64,000 nt of DNA, from assembly GCF_902825235.1 (NCBI RefSeq), contig NZ_CADEAJ010000008.1:1-64000 (forward strand). The letters run 5' to 3'. Position 1 is the first letter of the stretch; each line of letters opens with the position of its first letter. Both the position numbers and the translations under genes were made by a program. The stretch is from Bartonella vinsonii subsp. vinsonii. Lineage in GTDB: Bacteria; Pseudomonadota; Alphaproteobacteria; Rhizobiales; Rhizobiaceae. Below, piece by piece: positions 9,342-16,875 of the stretch. The notes under the pieces are model-generated. The model did no database searches and was not told the origin of the DNA. It saw only the letters and a program-made list of their open reading frames with translations.

Positions 9342-9443
9342 ATGGCAGCAGCACTCTGGGGAACGATAGCAACATTATTATGGATATTTTCAACAAAAGC
9401 CACTAGTGTTTGGGATTTGTGGTGGGTACCTTTTTCTTTATGA
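9342..9443 (+). CDS. Very short Trp-rich hydrophobic peptide (33 aa), unknown
   Basis: A 33-residue frame with an unusually good ribosome binding site: AAGAGGAG lies about six bases before the ATG. The peptide begins MAAALWGTIATLLWIF and ends VWDLWWVPFSL; five of 33 residues are Trp, and the first half could span a membrane. A perfect 16-base palindrome (CATAATATATATTATG) lies at 9294-9309, just upstream. It stands between two transcription terminators, which argues for its own promoter. I do not recognise the family. Coding is inferred from the start signal and composition only. Confidence 0.5.
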   Translation: MAAALWGTIATLLWIFSTKATSVWDLWWVPFSL

Positions 9444-9480
9444 CCTTTAAAGATCTTAAAAAGATTGAAAAATTAAAAAT

Positions 9481-9502
9481 CGGGCCAGTCCATTCTGGTC
9501 CG
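9481..9502 (-). terminator. Intrinsic terminator for the minus-strand genes ending at 9531
   Basis: An 8-bp stem (CGGGCCAG with CTGGTCCG, one wobble pair) with a six-base loop. On the minus strand it is followed by ATTTTTAATTTTT. It lies 29 bases beyond the stop of the DUF6163-like gene and probably also ends the plus-strand peptide transcript less efficiently. Confidence 0.65.
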
Positions 9503-9530
9503 AAAACTTTAATTGCAATAGTTTTTTAAT

Positions 9531-9935
9531 TTAGTAATCTTTTATATGATTTCTTTTTAAAAAGATCATCATAATAATTTGTATTATTATAAAAGTTAAA
9601 AATAATATTCCATAAAATGCTGCAAATAACTGATAATCAGAATAATATATTATTAGTGTTTCGGTAAATGCTGCAATGCACCATAAAACAATTCCCCACA
9701 ATGAATACATCCAAAGTCCAATTAAAGCGACAGGATAAACAATGGCCAATGTGATTGATACAAATTGCCACTGCCATGGCATAAGATCAAAACGCCATAA
9801 AACGCCTGGAAATACGCCAACAAGACGTACCCAATAAAAAACACTTAAACCTAAGCAAATGAGCGCCAAAAAACGCAAATAACACTTATAAATTAAATTG
9901 ATTTTTGAAATTTGTTTTTGAGGATTATTTTTCAA
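9531..9935 (-). CDS. Four-helix inner-membrane protein, DUF6163-like
   Basis: A 134-residue membrane protein with a basic N-terminus and four hydrophobic segments (about residues 17-38, 56-76, 80-97 and 104-127). The motif VFPGVLWRFDLMPWQWQ between the first two helices resembles the uncharacterised DUF6163 family of Rhizobiales. Its start overlaps the stop of the upstream hydrolase gene as ATGA, so the two are probably translated together. No enzymatic motif is visible; a link to the hydrolase is inferred from position only. Confidence 0.7.
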   Translation of the reverse strand: MKNNPQKQISKINLIYKCYLRFLALICLGLSVFYWVRLVGVFPGVLWRFDLMPWQWQFVSITLAIVYPVALIGLWMYSLWGIVLWCIAAFTETLIIYYSDYQLFAAFYGILFLTFIIIQIIMMIFLKRNHIKDY

Positions 9936-10978
9936 AATAATAATTCTTTTTCAATAGGTTGAAAATAAGCATTTATCATGTCATCTGTTACAGATGAAAG
10001 TTTGTTTGGTTGCCATTTAGGTGCTTTGTCCTTATCAATTAACATTGCACGCACACCTTCATAGAAATCATGTGAATTGATCATATGATGTGCAATGCGG
10101 TTTTCAATTTTTATACAATCTTCCAAAGTTTGAGATGGATTTTGTTTCATTTGTTTCCAGATAATTTTTAAACTTGTGGGAGAACGTAACTGCAAAATAT
10201 CATAACATTCTTTGGCAAATAAGATGCCTTCATTGCTTTTTTTATGGAGCAATTCAATACATTCCTCCAATGTATGGGCACTAAAACACGCACTGATAAC
10301 AGTGCGTGTTTCATGACTTGTTTCATAGTCTTTTGTAATTGCGTGTTCTTCTAAAGCTAACTGAGGGCTTCCTTGCTCAATAATAGCTTTTCTAATGCAC
10401 TCTAATTTAATTTCGGGAATAGCATGTGTTGCTAACCCTAAATTTAAGCAATCACCCCATTTTATACGTGCACCCGTCAACGCAAGATAAATGCCAAAGT
10501 AATTGGGAAGAGATGGTAAGAAAAAGCTTGCACCAACATCTGGAAAAAATCCAATAGCCCCTTCTGGCATAGCAAAAAGTGCATTTTCTGTAACAATTCT
10601 ATGTGAACCGTATATAGAAATACCTACCCCTCCTCCCATCCAAATACCATTCAAAAAGGAAATGTAGGGTTTTGGGAAATGTTTAATATAAGCATTTAAG
10701 CGATATTCGTCACTGAAATATTGGTGAGAAGAATCCTTTTTTCCCATATGGTAGATTTCTACCACATCGCCGCCAGCACAAAAAGCCCGTCCCTCTCCTT
10801 CAATTAAAACGCAAGAAACATCGTCATCTGTTTTCCACGTACTGAGAGCTTTTTTTAAAGCAAAAACCATGCGTTGATTAAGGGCATTTAATGCAAAAGG
10901 GCGTGTGAGTTTTATAATACCAGCATGCCCCTCTTTGGTAAAAAAAATGTCATCCCCCGCTCCAAAATCAATTTGCAT
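9932..10978 (-). CDS. Enoyl-CoA hydratase/isomerase family protein, probable 3-hydroxyisobutyryl-CoA hydrolase
   Basis: A crotonase-fold protein of 348 residues. The oxyanion-hole segments are visible in GEGRAFCAGGDV (about 61-72) and NGIWMGGGVGISIYG (about 109-123), followed by the MPEGAIGFFPDVGASFFLP block typical of HIBCH, the valine-degradation enzyme that frees 3-hydroxyisobutyrate from CoA. The C-terminal helical part typical of HIBCH is present. Other steps of valine breakdown are not in the window, so the physiological substrate is uncertain. It forms a two-gene unit with the downstream membrane protein. Confidence 0.85.
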   Translation of the reverse strand: MQIDFGAGDDIFFTKEGHAGIIKLTRPFALNALNQRMVFALKKALSTWKTDDDVSCVLIEGEGRAFCAGGDVVEIYHMGKKDSSHQYFSDEYRLNAYIKHFPKPYISFLNGIWMGGGVGISIYGSHRIVTENALFAMPEGAIGFFPDVGASFFLPSLPNYFGIYLALTGARIKWGDCLNLGLATHAIPEIKLECIRKAIIEQGSPQLALEEHAITKDYETSHETRTVISACFSAHTLEECIELLHKKSNEGILFAKECYDILQLRSPTSLKIIWKQMKQNPSQTLEDCIKIENRIAHHMINSHDFYEGVRAMLIDKDKAPKWQPNKLSSVTDDMINAYFQPIEKELLF

Positions 10979-11004
10979 CTTATACCCTGCCTAAAATATC
11001 TATC

Positions 11005-11832
11005 TTATTGTTTTTTCTTATTTTTTGCACCAAATTGAGGAAAGAGTTGCATGATAGCACCAATGCAATACATATAAATCCCTGTTATTGAAATTCCTAT
11101 CTTAACCCAATAGGGAGCATCAAGTTGGTAAAAAAATGCAGCAACACCAAAGGAACACCATAAGAGAAAAATTGGAAAATTAAGCCACCGCAAACGAATG
11201 ACTCTTACTGGATGAATAAAATAAATTGGTAAAAAAGATATGATGGCTGATAAGGCAATAATGGTAAAGGTAACCCACTCCCCTGGCTTTACGACAAAAA
11301 GCATAAAAACCATCATATTCCAAACGACTGGAAATCCTTTAAAAAAGTTTTCTTTGGTTTTCATTCCAGTATCTGCATAATAAATAGCTGATGAAATAAC
11401 AATGATCGCGCTCAATAAAAATGACAATCCCGCCCCCATTAAACCACTTTGATAAAGCGCAAAAGCTGGAATGAGGACATAAGTTACGTAATCAATAATA
11501 TTATCTAAGAGTTCTCCAGACCAAGTTGGAAGTACGTATTTAACATCAAGTTTGCGTGCAATTGGCCCATCAATACCATCAACGAGAAGTGCAAGCCCAA
11601 GCCAACAAAACATAGCAGTCCATTCTTTTTGAGATGCGGATATAAGAGAAAGAAATGCTAAAAATGAACCTGAAGCTATTAGTAAATGGACCGAAAAGGC
11701 CTTTGCTTGTGGCATTGTTACTTTTTTATGGCGCAACAGATCGGCATTCGTTTTGATTTTTTTTGTTAACTTACGTTTCAAAGTTTTCTTATCCTCGTTT
11801 CTAAAGTTTTCATCCATATACCAATACGCCAT
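11005..11832 (-). CDS. pcs: Phosphatidylcholine synthase
   Basis: Joins choline to CDP-diacylglycerol at the inner membrane, giving phosphatidylcholine in one step; it needs choline from outside, i.e. from the host. The CDP-alcohol phosphotransferase motif is seen as DGIDGPIAR followed, after a spacer, by GELLDNIIDY (about residues 86-118). Eight or so hydrophobic segments follow. The protein is 275 residues, longer than the usual ~240, because of a basic N-terminal extension; starts further in (Met 6 or Met 40) cannot be excluded. It lies 26 bases from the hydrolase gene downstream. Confidence 0.9.
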   Translation of the reverse strand: MAYWYMDENFRNEDKKTLKRKLTKKIKTNADLLRHKKVTMPQAKAFSVHLLIASGSFLAFLSLISASQKEWTAMFCWLGLALLVDGIDGPIARKLDVKYVLPTWSGELLDNIIDYVTYVLIPAFALYQSGLMGAGLSFLLSAIIVISSAIYYADTGMKTKENFFKGFPVVWNMMVFMLFVVKPGEWVTFTIIALSAIISFLPIYFIHPVRVIRLRWLNFPIFLLWCSFGVAAFFYQLDAPYWVKIGISITGIYMYCIGAIMQLFPQFGAKNKKKQ

Positions 11833-11994
11833 TTCTACTTACGGTATGATCTACTGTAAAAAAATCATAAAAAGGTTACTTTTTTATATCGCTATTTATT
11901 ACATAATATAATAGAAAAACTTCATATAATAAAAAGAGATTGTTCATTTAGAAATGTTAAAATATTTAACAAATGGAAAAAGGCTTAAGCAGTT

Positions 11995-13209
11995 GTGACA
12001 TTTGAAAAAAACGAACATAAAGATATTGCTGTCATTGGTGCAGGGCCAGTCGGTATGTTAGCAGCACTTAGACTTGCACATAAGGGCTACTCTGTTTGTC
12101 TTATTGGTCCACCAACTCATACAGATGAATTACGGACAACCGCTCTTATGATGCCAGCAATACGTACGCTCAAAAAACTCAATATTTGGAATATTCTCAA
12201 ACGTCATGCAGCAGCTTTATCATTCATTAGAATCATAGATATAACCTCTAGGATTGTGCGTGCTCCTACTGTAAATTTCTCTTCTGCTGAAATCGGTGAA
12301 AAGGCCTTTGGTTATAATATACCTAATGTAGAGCTAAACAATATTCTAGCTGATTCTGTTACGCATACGCCTAATATTACAAGATTTGTTTCTTTAGCAA
12401 AATCTTTTCTTTACCAAAAAAATCATGTATGTATTACTCTTGCAGATGATAGAATTATTCAAACCTCACTTGTTGTTGCTGCTGATGGGCGCAACTCTCT
12501 CACACGGGTAGCCGCGGGTATAGGTATCAAACAATGGAATTATCCGCAAAAAGCACTTGTTCTTAATTTTTCTCATGATCTTCCTCATCAAAATACATCA
12601 ACTGAATTTCATACAGAAAATGGTCCATTTACACAAGTTCCACTACTAGGGGAAAGATCTAGTCTTGTATGGGTTGTTAGTCCTCCTCGTGCTGAGGAAT
12701 TATTGAATATAGGATCAAAAGCAATTGCAAAAGTAATCGAACATCAGATGCAATCAATGCTTGGATCATTGACATTAGAAACACCAATTCAAGTATGGCC
12801 GCTTTCTGGACTTATCTCTCATTGTTTTGCTGCCAATCGAACAATTTTAGTGGGTGAAGCAGCCCATGTCTTTCCTCCTATTGGAGCACAGGGATTAAAT
12901 TTAGGATTTCGTGATGTTCAAACTTTGATTGATATTTTACCCAGCCAACTATCCGATTCTACATTTGAAATGATTATGGCAAACTATAATAAATACCGTA
13001 AACCTGACATATTGATCCGAAGCCGTGCTGTTCATACACTCAACTCTGTTTTACTTTCTGATATGTTACCTGTTCACATCATGCGAAGTGTTGGACTTGG
13101 TTTATTACGTAATTGCTCACCGTTACGTAATTTATTTATGCGAGAAGGAATGTATCCGAGTCACGGATTTAAAGAAATTATGAAAACATTCTCCCAAAAA
13201 CTTCATTAA
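11995..13209 (+). CDS. UbiH/UbiF-family FAD-dependent hydroxylase
   Basis: A flavoprotein monooxygenase of the group that hydroxylates the ring of ubiquinone precursors. The dinucleotide-binding motif VIGAGPVGMLAALRLA is at residues 12-27, an Arg-Thr-Thr-Ala segment follows at about 48, and the second FAD motif LVGEAAHVFPPIGAQGLNLG (about 284-303) is clear. The GTG start at 11995 follows AAAGGC. Several hydroxylases of this family coexist in alphaproteobacteria with different ring positions, so UbiH, UbiF or UbiL cannot be told apart here. It is transcribed alone, divergent from pcs. Confidence 0.87.
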   Translation: MTFEKNEHKDIAVIGAGPVGMLAALRLAHKGYSVCLIGPPTHTDELRTTALMMPAIRTLKKLNIWNILKRHAAALSFIRIIDITSRIVRAPTVNFSSAEIGEKAFGYNIPNVELNNILADSVTHTPNITRFVSLAKSFLYQKNHVCITLADDRIIQTSLVVAADGRNSLTRVAAGIGIKQWNYPQKALVLNFSHDLPHQNTSTEFHTENGPFTQVPLLGERSSLVWVVSPPRAEELLNIGSKAIAKVIEHQMQSMLGSLTLETPIQVWPLSGLISHCFAANRTILVGEAAHVFPPIGAQGLNLGFRDVQTLIDILPSQLSDSTFEMIMANYNKYRKPDILIRSRAVHTLNSVLLSDMLPVHIMRSVGLGLLRNCSPLRNLFMREGMYPSHGFKEIMKTFSQKLH

Positions 13210-13793
13210 TATAACAAAAAGATATTAGTTAAATAAAACAATAACAGAAAAAATGATTGTTAATACAGCAATTATTATAAAATTATAAGAGATATGAATA
13301 GCGCATAAGATGATAAAAAACAGAACCGCAAATGCAGAAAAACAGCATTAATAATATAGCTGTGTTGCTAAGAAAAAATTTTCTTTTTTTGACATTTTTA
13401 TAAAATATTTGACCTTAACAGAATAAAACTCTTGTATTTCTTTTCAGTATTCATCGAAGTTTTGTTTAAGAGGACTATACTGAAGAAAACAAATAAACCG
13501 TATGAAAAAAATAATATGTGTATGCTTTATCATCATAAAGCTTAATTATATCGGCTACTTAATAATATGAAGAGATATAAATTGGTTATTTGAATAAATT
13601 AAAGAGATAGAAAATTTTTAAACACAAATATATTCATATTGCTTTAAAGAATAGAAGAAAAAATAGTTTTAATAAGCAACATAAAATTTTAAAATTTACG
13701 TCATTAATTATAACATTGAAAATAAAATATTGTTGGGAACTTGTTGGCAATACAAATGTTTCATGAAGTATTGTTTCAACAGGTGATAACAAG
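13210..13793. other. AT-rich gene-free region
   Basis: About 580 bases with stops in all frames; a 76-codon antisense frame near its end (13634-13864) overlaps the start of the next gene and has no credible start signal. A CAATAC/GTATTG inverted repeat lies at about 13748-13773 in the probable leader of the next gene. No terminator of usual form was seen. Confidence 0.5.
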
Positions 13794-14144
13794 ATGAGAT
13801 TAAGTAAAATTCTGAAATCAAGTATTTTTTTTATAGCGATTATATGTTTCTCATCTATAGTCACAGCTTCAATAAGTAAGATGTTTTATGCTCCCTATTG
13901 TCAAGCTTCTGCGTATGCTTTCACCAAAGATATCACTAAACAAGGACAAAATTCATTTACTGCTTCGCAAATTAAAAACTGTCTCATGCAAAATGGTTTC
14001 ACAGATATTAAACGATTGCGCCTAGATGATAAAGGGATTTGGCGCGCTTTAGTAGAATTTAAAAAATACAATTTTCTCGTATCAGTTGATTATTCTGGAA
14101 CGGTGAGCATTCAAAATAAAAGAAAAAAATATGATTCATTTTAA
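13794..14144 (+). CDS. Small secreted protein of unknown function, PepSY-like fold possible
   Basis: A 116-residue protein with a clear signal peptide (cleavage probably after VTA, about residue 24). The mature part contains two cysteines (about 41 and 63) that could form a disulfide in the periplasm, and the pattern NGFTDIKRLRLDDKGIWRA followed by VSVDYSGTVSIQNK, which resembles the alpha-beta arrangement of PepSY-type domains. The family is not recognised with certainty. It overlaps the next gene by 14 bases, so both are probably one transcript. Homologues might be confined to this genus. Confidence 0.7.
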   Translation: MRLSKILKSSIFFIAIICFSSIVTASISKMFYAPYCQASAYAFTKDITKQGQNSFTASQIKNCLMQNGFTDIKRLRLDDKGIWRALVEFKKYNFLVSVDYSGTVSIQNKRKKYDSF

Positions 14145-14439
14145 AACTCATAGCAATATTGGTTCTAACAGCTCTCAGAGAACTTTTTTCAGAAAACTCT
14201 ATTATTCTCTTAAAGGGCCTTCTTTCATTGGGAGTCTAAATGGTAGTGTATCAGGAGCTATTGCCGCAATTCTTGCAGCTTATGGTTATATTGCCCTACC
14301 AGGATTTGGTCCAATTATAGCAATGGGAATAGAGGTAGCACTTTGCACCGGAATGATAATTGGTGCAATGATAGGATTAATAATGGGTATTTTAGTTGGT
14401 TTATTTTGTAGCTTTATGGAAGATTTATATATATTCTGA
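14131..14439 (+). CDS. Small glycine-zipper membrane protein, unknown
   Basis: A 102-residue protein with a basic N-terminus and two glycine-rich hydrophobic segments (about 36-58 and 62-94), with GxxxG/AxxxG spacing such as SLNGSVSGAIAAILAA and GMIIGAMIGLIMGILVG. This glycine zipper look is shared by some membrane-permeabilising peptides and by DUF1269-like proteins, but no specific family is assigned. The start lies inside the preceding gene (14-base overlap), which suggests coupled translation and a joint role at the envelope. Confidence 0.6.
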   Translation: MIHFKTHSNIGSNSSQRTFFRKLYYSLKGPSFIGSLNGSVSGAIAAILAAYGYIALPGFGPIIAMGIEVALCTGMIIGAMIGLIMGILVGLFCSFMEDLYIF

Positions 14440-14737
14440 TAGTTAAATCTCACAATAAGTATATTCTTGTTTTAAAAAAATAATTAACAATTTATATATC
14501 TTGCTTGTATGAAATACTCTTTAAGAACATCGATTGAAAAAAGTAGGGAAAATATCTATAAAAGCTACAAAGCTACATTATTTATTTAAGAGAAAAAATT
14601 ATCTTAGCTATCTTTGAGAGTTTTTCGAAAGAGCTCATTCTGAGCTTATCAAATTTTTAGTAAATCATCATTTCCAAAGAAAATATGGTTTACAAAATTT
14701 CAGGCAAGCATAAAATCATGGTATAAAAAGGTGCTAC

Positions 14738-15262
14738 ATGAATAAAATTTTCTTTCTCTTCTTAGCTTCGATAACATTTTTATCTAATAAATCTGCTGTC
14801 TTAGCAAAATCTATGCAGGTAAAAATTTATGATCTAGAAATTAACAACACAAAAAAGCCCATTGGCACAATTGAAATTGAAGAAAACACATATGGTTTGA
14901 TTTTTGTGCCCAATTTATCCACTTTACCAGAAGGTTTGCATGGTTTTCACCTACATGTAAATCCTTCATGTGATACGAAAGATGGTGTAATTGGTGGTGC
15001 TGCAGGTGGACATTATGATCCGAGTCATACGAACAAGCATCTTGGACCTTATAATGTTAATGGACATTTAGGTGATTTACCAGCACTTTATGTTGATGAT
15101 AAAGGGCGATCAACAATGAGTGTTATTGCCCCACGAATTAAAAGTCTTTCAGAAATTAAAGGGCGCTCCTTAATAATTCATTTAGGAGGAGATAATCATT
15201 CAGATACCCCATTACCGCTTGGTGGAGGTGGAGCACGTTTGGCATGTGGAATTATTGAATAA
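14738..15262 (+). CDS. sodC: Periplasmic Cu/Zn superoxide dismutase
   Basis: Converts superoxide to hydrogen peroxide and oxygen in the periplasm, protecting against host oxidative bursts. A signal peptide ends near residue 23 (VLA). Metal ligands appear in order: HGFHLHVNPSCD for copper, AAGGHYDPSHTNKHLG and GHLGDLPALYVD for copper and zinc, then HLGGDNHSDTPLPLGGGGARLACG with the second disulfide cysteine. Length of 174 residues is normal. It stands alone, ending at a strong hairpin, and the convergent restriction locus follows. Confidence 0.96.
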   Translation: MNKIFFLFLASITFLSNKSAVLAKSMQVKIYDLEINNTKKPIGTIEIEENTYGLIFVPNLSTLPEGLHGFHLHVNPSCDTKDGVIGGAAGGHYDPSHTNKHLGPYNVNGHLGDLPALYVDDKGRSTMSVIAPRIKSLSEIKGRSLIIHLGGDNHSDTPLPLGGGGARLACGIIE

Positions 15263-15279
15263 TAAGTTTAAATTCGCGG

Positions 15280-15313
15280 TGAACTATGGAAATATGCCTT
15301 TTTCCATAGTTCA
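15280..15313. terminator. Hairpin terminator after sodC
   Basis: A perfect 13-bp stem (arm TGAACTATGGAAA) with an eight-base loop lies 17 bases after the sodC stop. It is followed by only a short T run (TTTAAAG), so it is terminator-like rather than textbook. It may also serve the convergent minus-strand genes. Confidence 0.6.
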
Positions 15314-15725
15314 TTTAAAGTATAGTTTGTCATTAAAATTTTATAAAAATTATTTTTTCAGAATGTTAATTTTTAAAAATCTATAAAAAGACCTCTCCCC
15401 TTTTAGTATGTTAGCAATTAAAAAATTGTTCCTTCTCTTGTATAACAGATGTCCACAAATCAGTTATTTTTGTCGATTATTTTTTTATTTATAGTGTTTT
15501 CAAGAGTCATGTATGTTATGTAATTATGATAACTGAAAAGAATAGAAATTTTTCATTGTTTACTAATTTTCTCTCTACGACATAAAAGATTGGTTGTTCA
15601 TAATTTCTAGTTAATACACTAGGTTCCAAAGAACCACTTACGATTACGTGGTAGATGTTATCCTTTTTGAGGCAACAGTCTATGTTTAAAAACTTAATAA
15701 TAATAGGAATTGTAAAAAAGAACTT
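15314..15725. other. Gene-free boundary between sodC and the restriction locus
   Basis: About 410 AT-rich bases with no credible gene. Two short overlapping inverted repeats, GGTTC/GAACC at 15622-15635 and ACCAC/GTGGT at 15633-15652, are mutually exclusive if they form in RNA, but 5-bp stems arise easily by chance. No direct repeat marking an insertion boundary was found by eye. Confidence 0.45.
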
Positions 15726-16673
15726 TCATGGACACATATGATCCCAGTCAGACTGACGAATCTCACCAGTCTGATAAAATTGACGAATGAGTTTAATATA
15801 ATGAAAAAAATCCTTGTTTTCTTCCACTAATCTATTAGCAATATTCCAATCAACTTCATTGCGTTCTTTAGCAGGAATCATAATCTGACTCTCGGATGCA
15901 TTATCTTTATCAAGTCTTATAAATCCAATTCCATGTAAACTTGAAAGCATCCGAAGTTCTTTTAATGTATCAGTACCTTCAATTTCGCTGGCAACTAAAT
16001 AGCTAAAATTAGCCCATGAAGAGTTGCTAACTGTTTGAAAAAAGACTTGTCGTAAATTTGAACGATTAATAAGAATTTTTACTTCAAAAGACCAAAGTTT
16101 TGTTTTTTTATCAAAATATTGCACAACACAATCTTTGATTTCACGATTCCAATCGCTACTTAAATCTTGTAGTCCTACCAGATCTGGATAAAGCCATTTA
16201 TTACCACCAGTGCCATGCTTGTTACGAGAACGTTTTTCATCGATACGCTTGCTGTAAACCTCAAGCTCTGACCATAAAAATTGAGATAATAACGGATAAA
16301 GATCATACTCTCTAACAGAAAAATCATCTATCTGGGAAGCCGAAGAATCAGGACTGTTTTCTATTTCATCAATTTCAGCTCTATCTGTTAATTGTGTAAA
16401 ATAATACTGCCGTGGTCGTCCTTCGGTGGTTTTAATTTCTGGATGGCGTTTTTGCAATTGAGGACGACTCGCCCCTATTTCAGCAACAATTTGCTGAATA
16501 AGAGTTGCATCACTGTTAAGAGGAGTAATTGTTGCAGTTGAACGCTTTTGCTTTTTATGGCACGCCTCTGGATAGTTTTCGAATATCCATTGCGCAATTT
16601 CTCGAGCTGTAAATTTTTTTGTTGGGTTTTGCTTTAAAAAGCTGAAAGTAGTGTTTGTTAAATCCAGAATCAT
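15726..16673 (-). CDS. HARE-HTH / PD-(D/E)xK predicted restriction endonuclease, HrgA-like (COG2958 type)
   Basis: A 315-residue protein with two parts. Residues 1-95 resemble the HARE-HTH winged helix found in HrgA-like proteins and thought to read modified or specific DNA (KKFTAREIAQWIFENYPEAC, and a basic EGRPRQYYF end). The second part has a nuclease-like core: PD at 163-164 in LYPDLVGLQD and EVK at 197-199 in LWSFEVKILINRSNL, the spacing of PD-(D/E)xK enzymes. It lies 202 bases after res on the same strand, as a third gene of the restriction locus. Function is inferred from motifs; the role could be an extra nuclease or a specificity partner. Confidence 0.75.
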   Translation of the reverse strand: MILDLTNTTFSFLKQNPTKKFTAREIAQWIFENYPEACHKKQKRSTATITPLNSDATLIQQIVAEIGASRPQLQKRHPEIKTTEGRPRQYYFTQLTDRAEIDEIENSPDSSASQIDDFSVREYDLYPLLSQFLWSELEVYSKRIDEKRSRNKHGTGGNKWLYPDLVGLQDLSSDWNREIKDCVVQYFDKKTKLWSFEVKILINRSNLRQVFFQTVSNSSWANFSYLVASEIEGTDTLKELRMLSSLHGIGFIRLDKDNASESQIMIPAKERNEVDWNIANRLVEENKDFFHYIKLIRQFYQTGEIRQSDWDHMCP

Positions 16674-16729
16674 ATGTCACATCATCCATTTCTTACCCTC
16701 TATTATATTTAAAATTTACAAGAGAGAGA

Positions 16730-16762
16730 AAATAAACGGCTTCTTTTAAGAACCGCTTATTT
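16730..16762 (-). terminator. Hairpin between res and the HrgA-like gene
   Basis: An inverted repeat of about 14 bp including G-U wobbles, with the arm AAATAAGCGGTTCTT on the minus strand, followed by TTTATTTTCT. It lies about 110 bases after the res stop and could partly end the mod-res transcript before the third gene. Confidence 0.45.
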
Positions 16763-16875
16763 ATTTACATTCATTGGTTTGCTGAATAAAATCCAGCTGT
16801 TTTTTCTGAATAAACTTCTTTTTTTCATTAAGATCATTATTGTTGAGAAAAGAGCTATTCACCATTAAGTACAGC

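Noticed and set aside
13634..13864. 76-codon antisense frame before the small secreted protein gene
   Set aside because: It overlaps the start of a gene with a good signal peptide on the other strand; its composition is that of translated AT-rich spacer.
15622..15652. Two overlapping 5-bp hairpins that could form a switch
   Set aside because: Stems of this size occur often by chance and there is no gene directly downstream in a suitable position.
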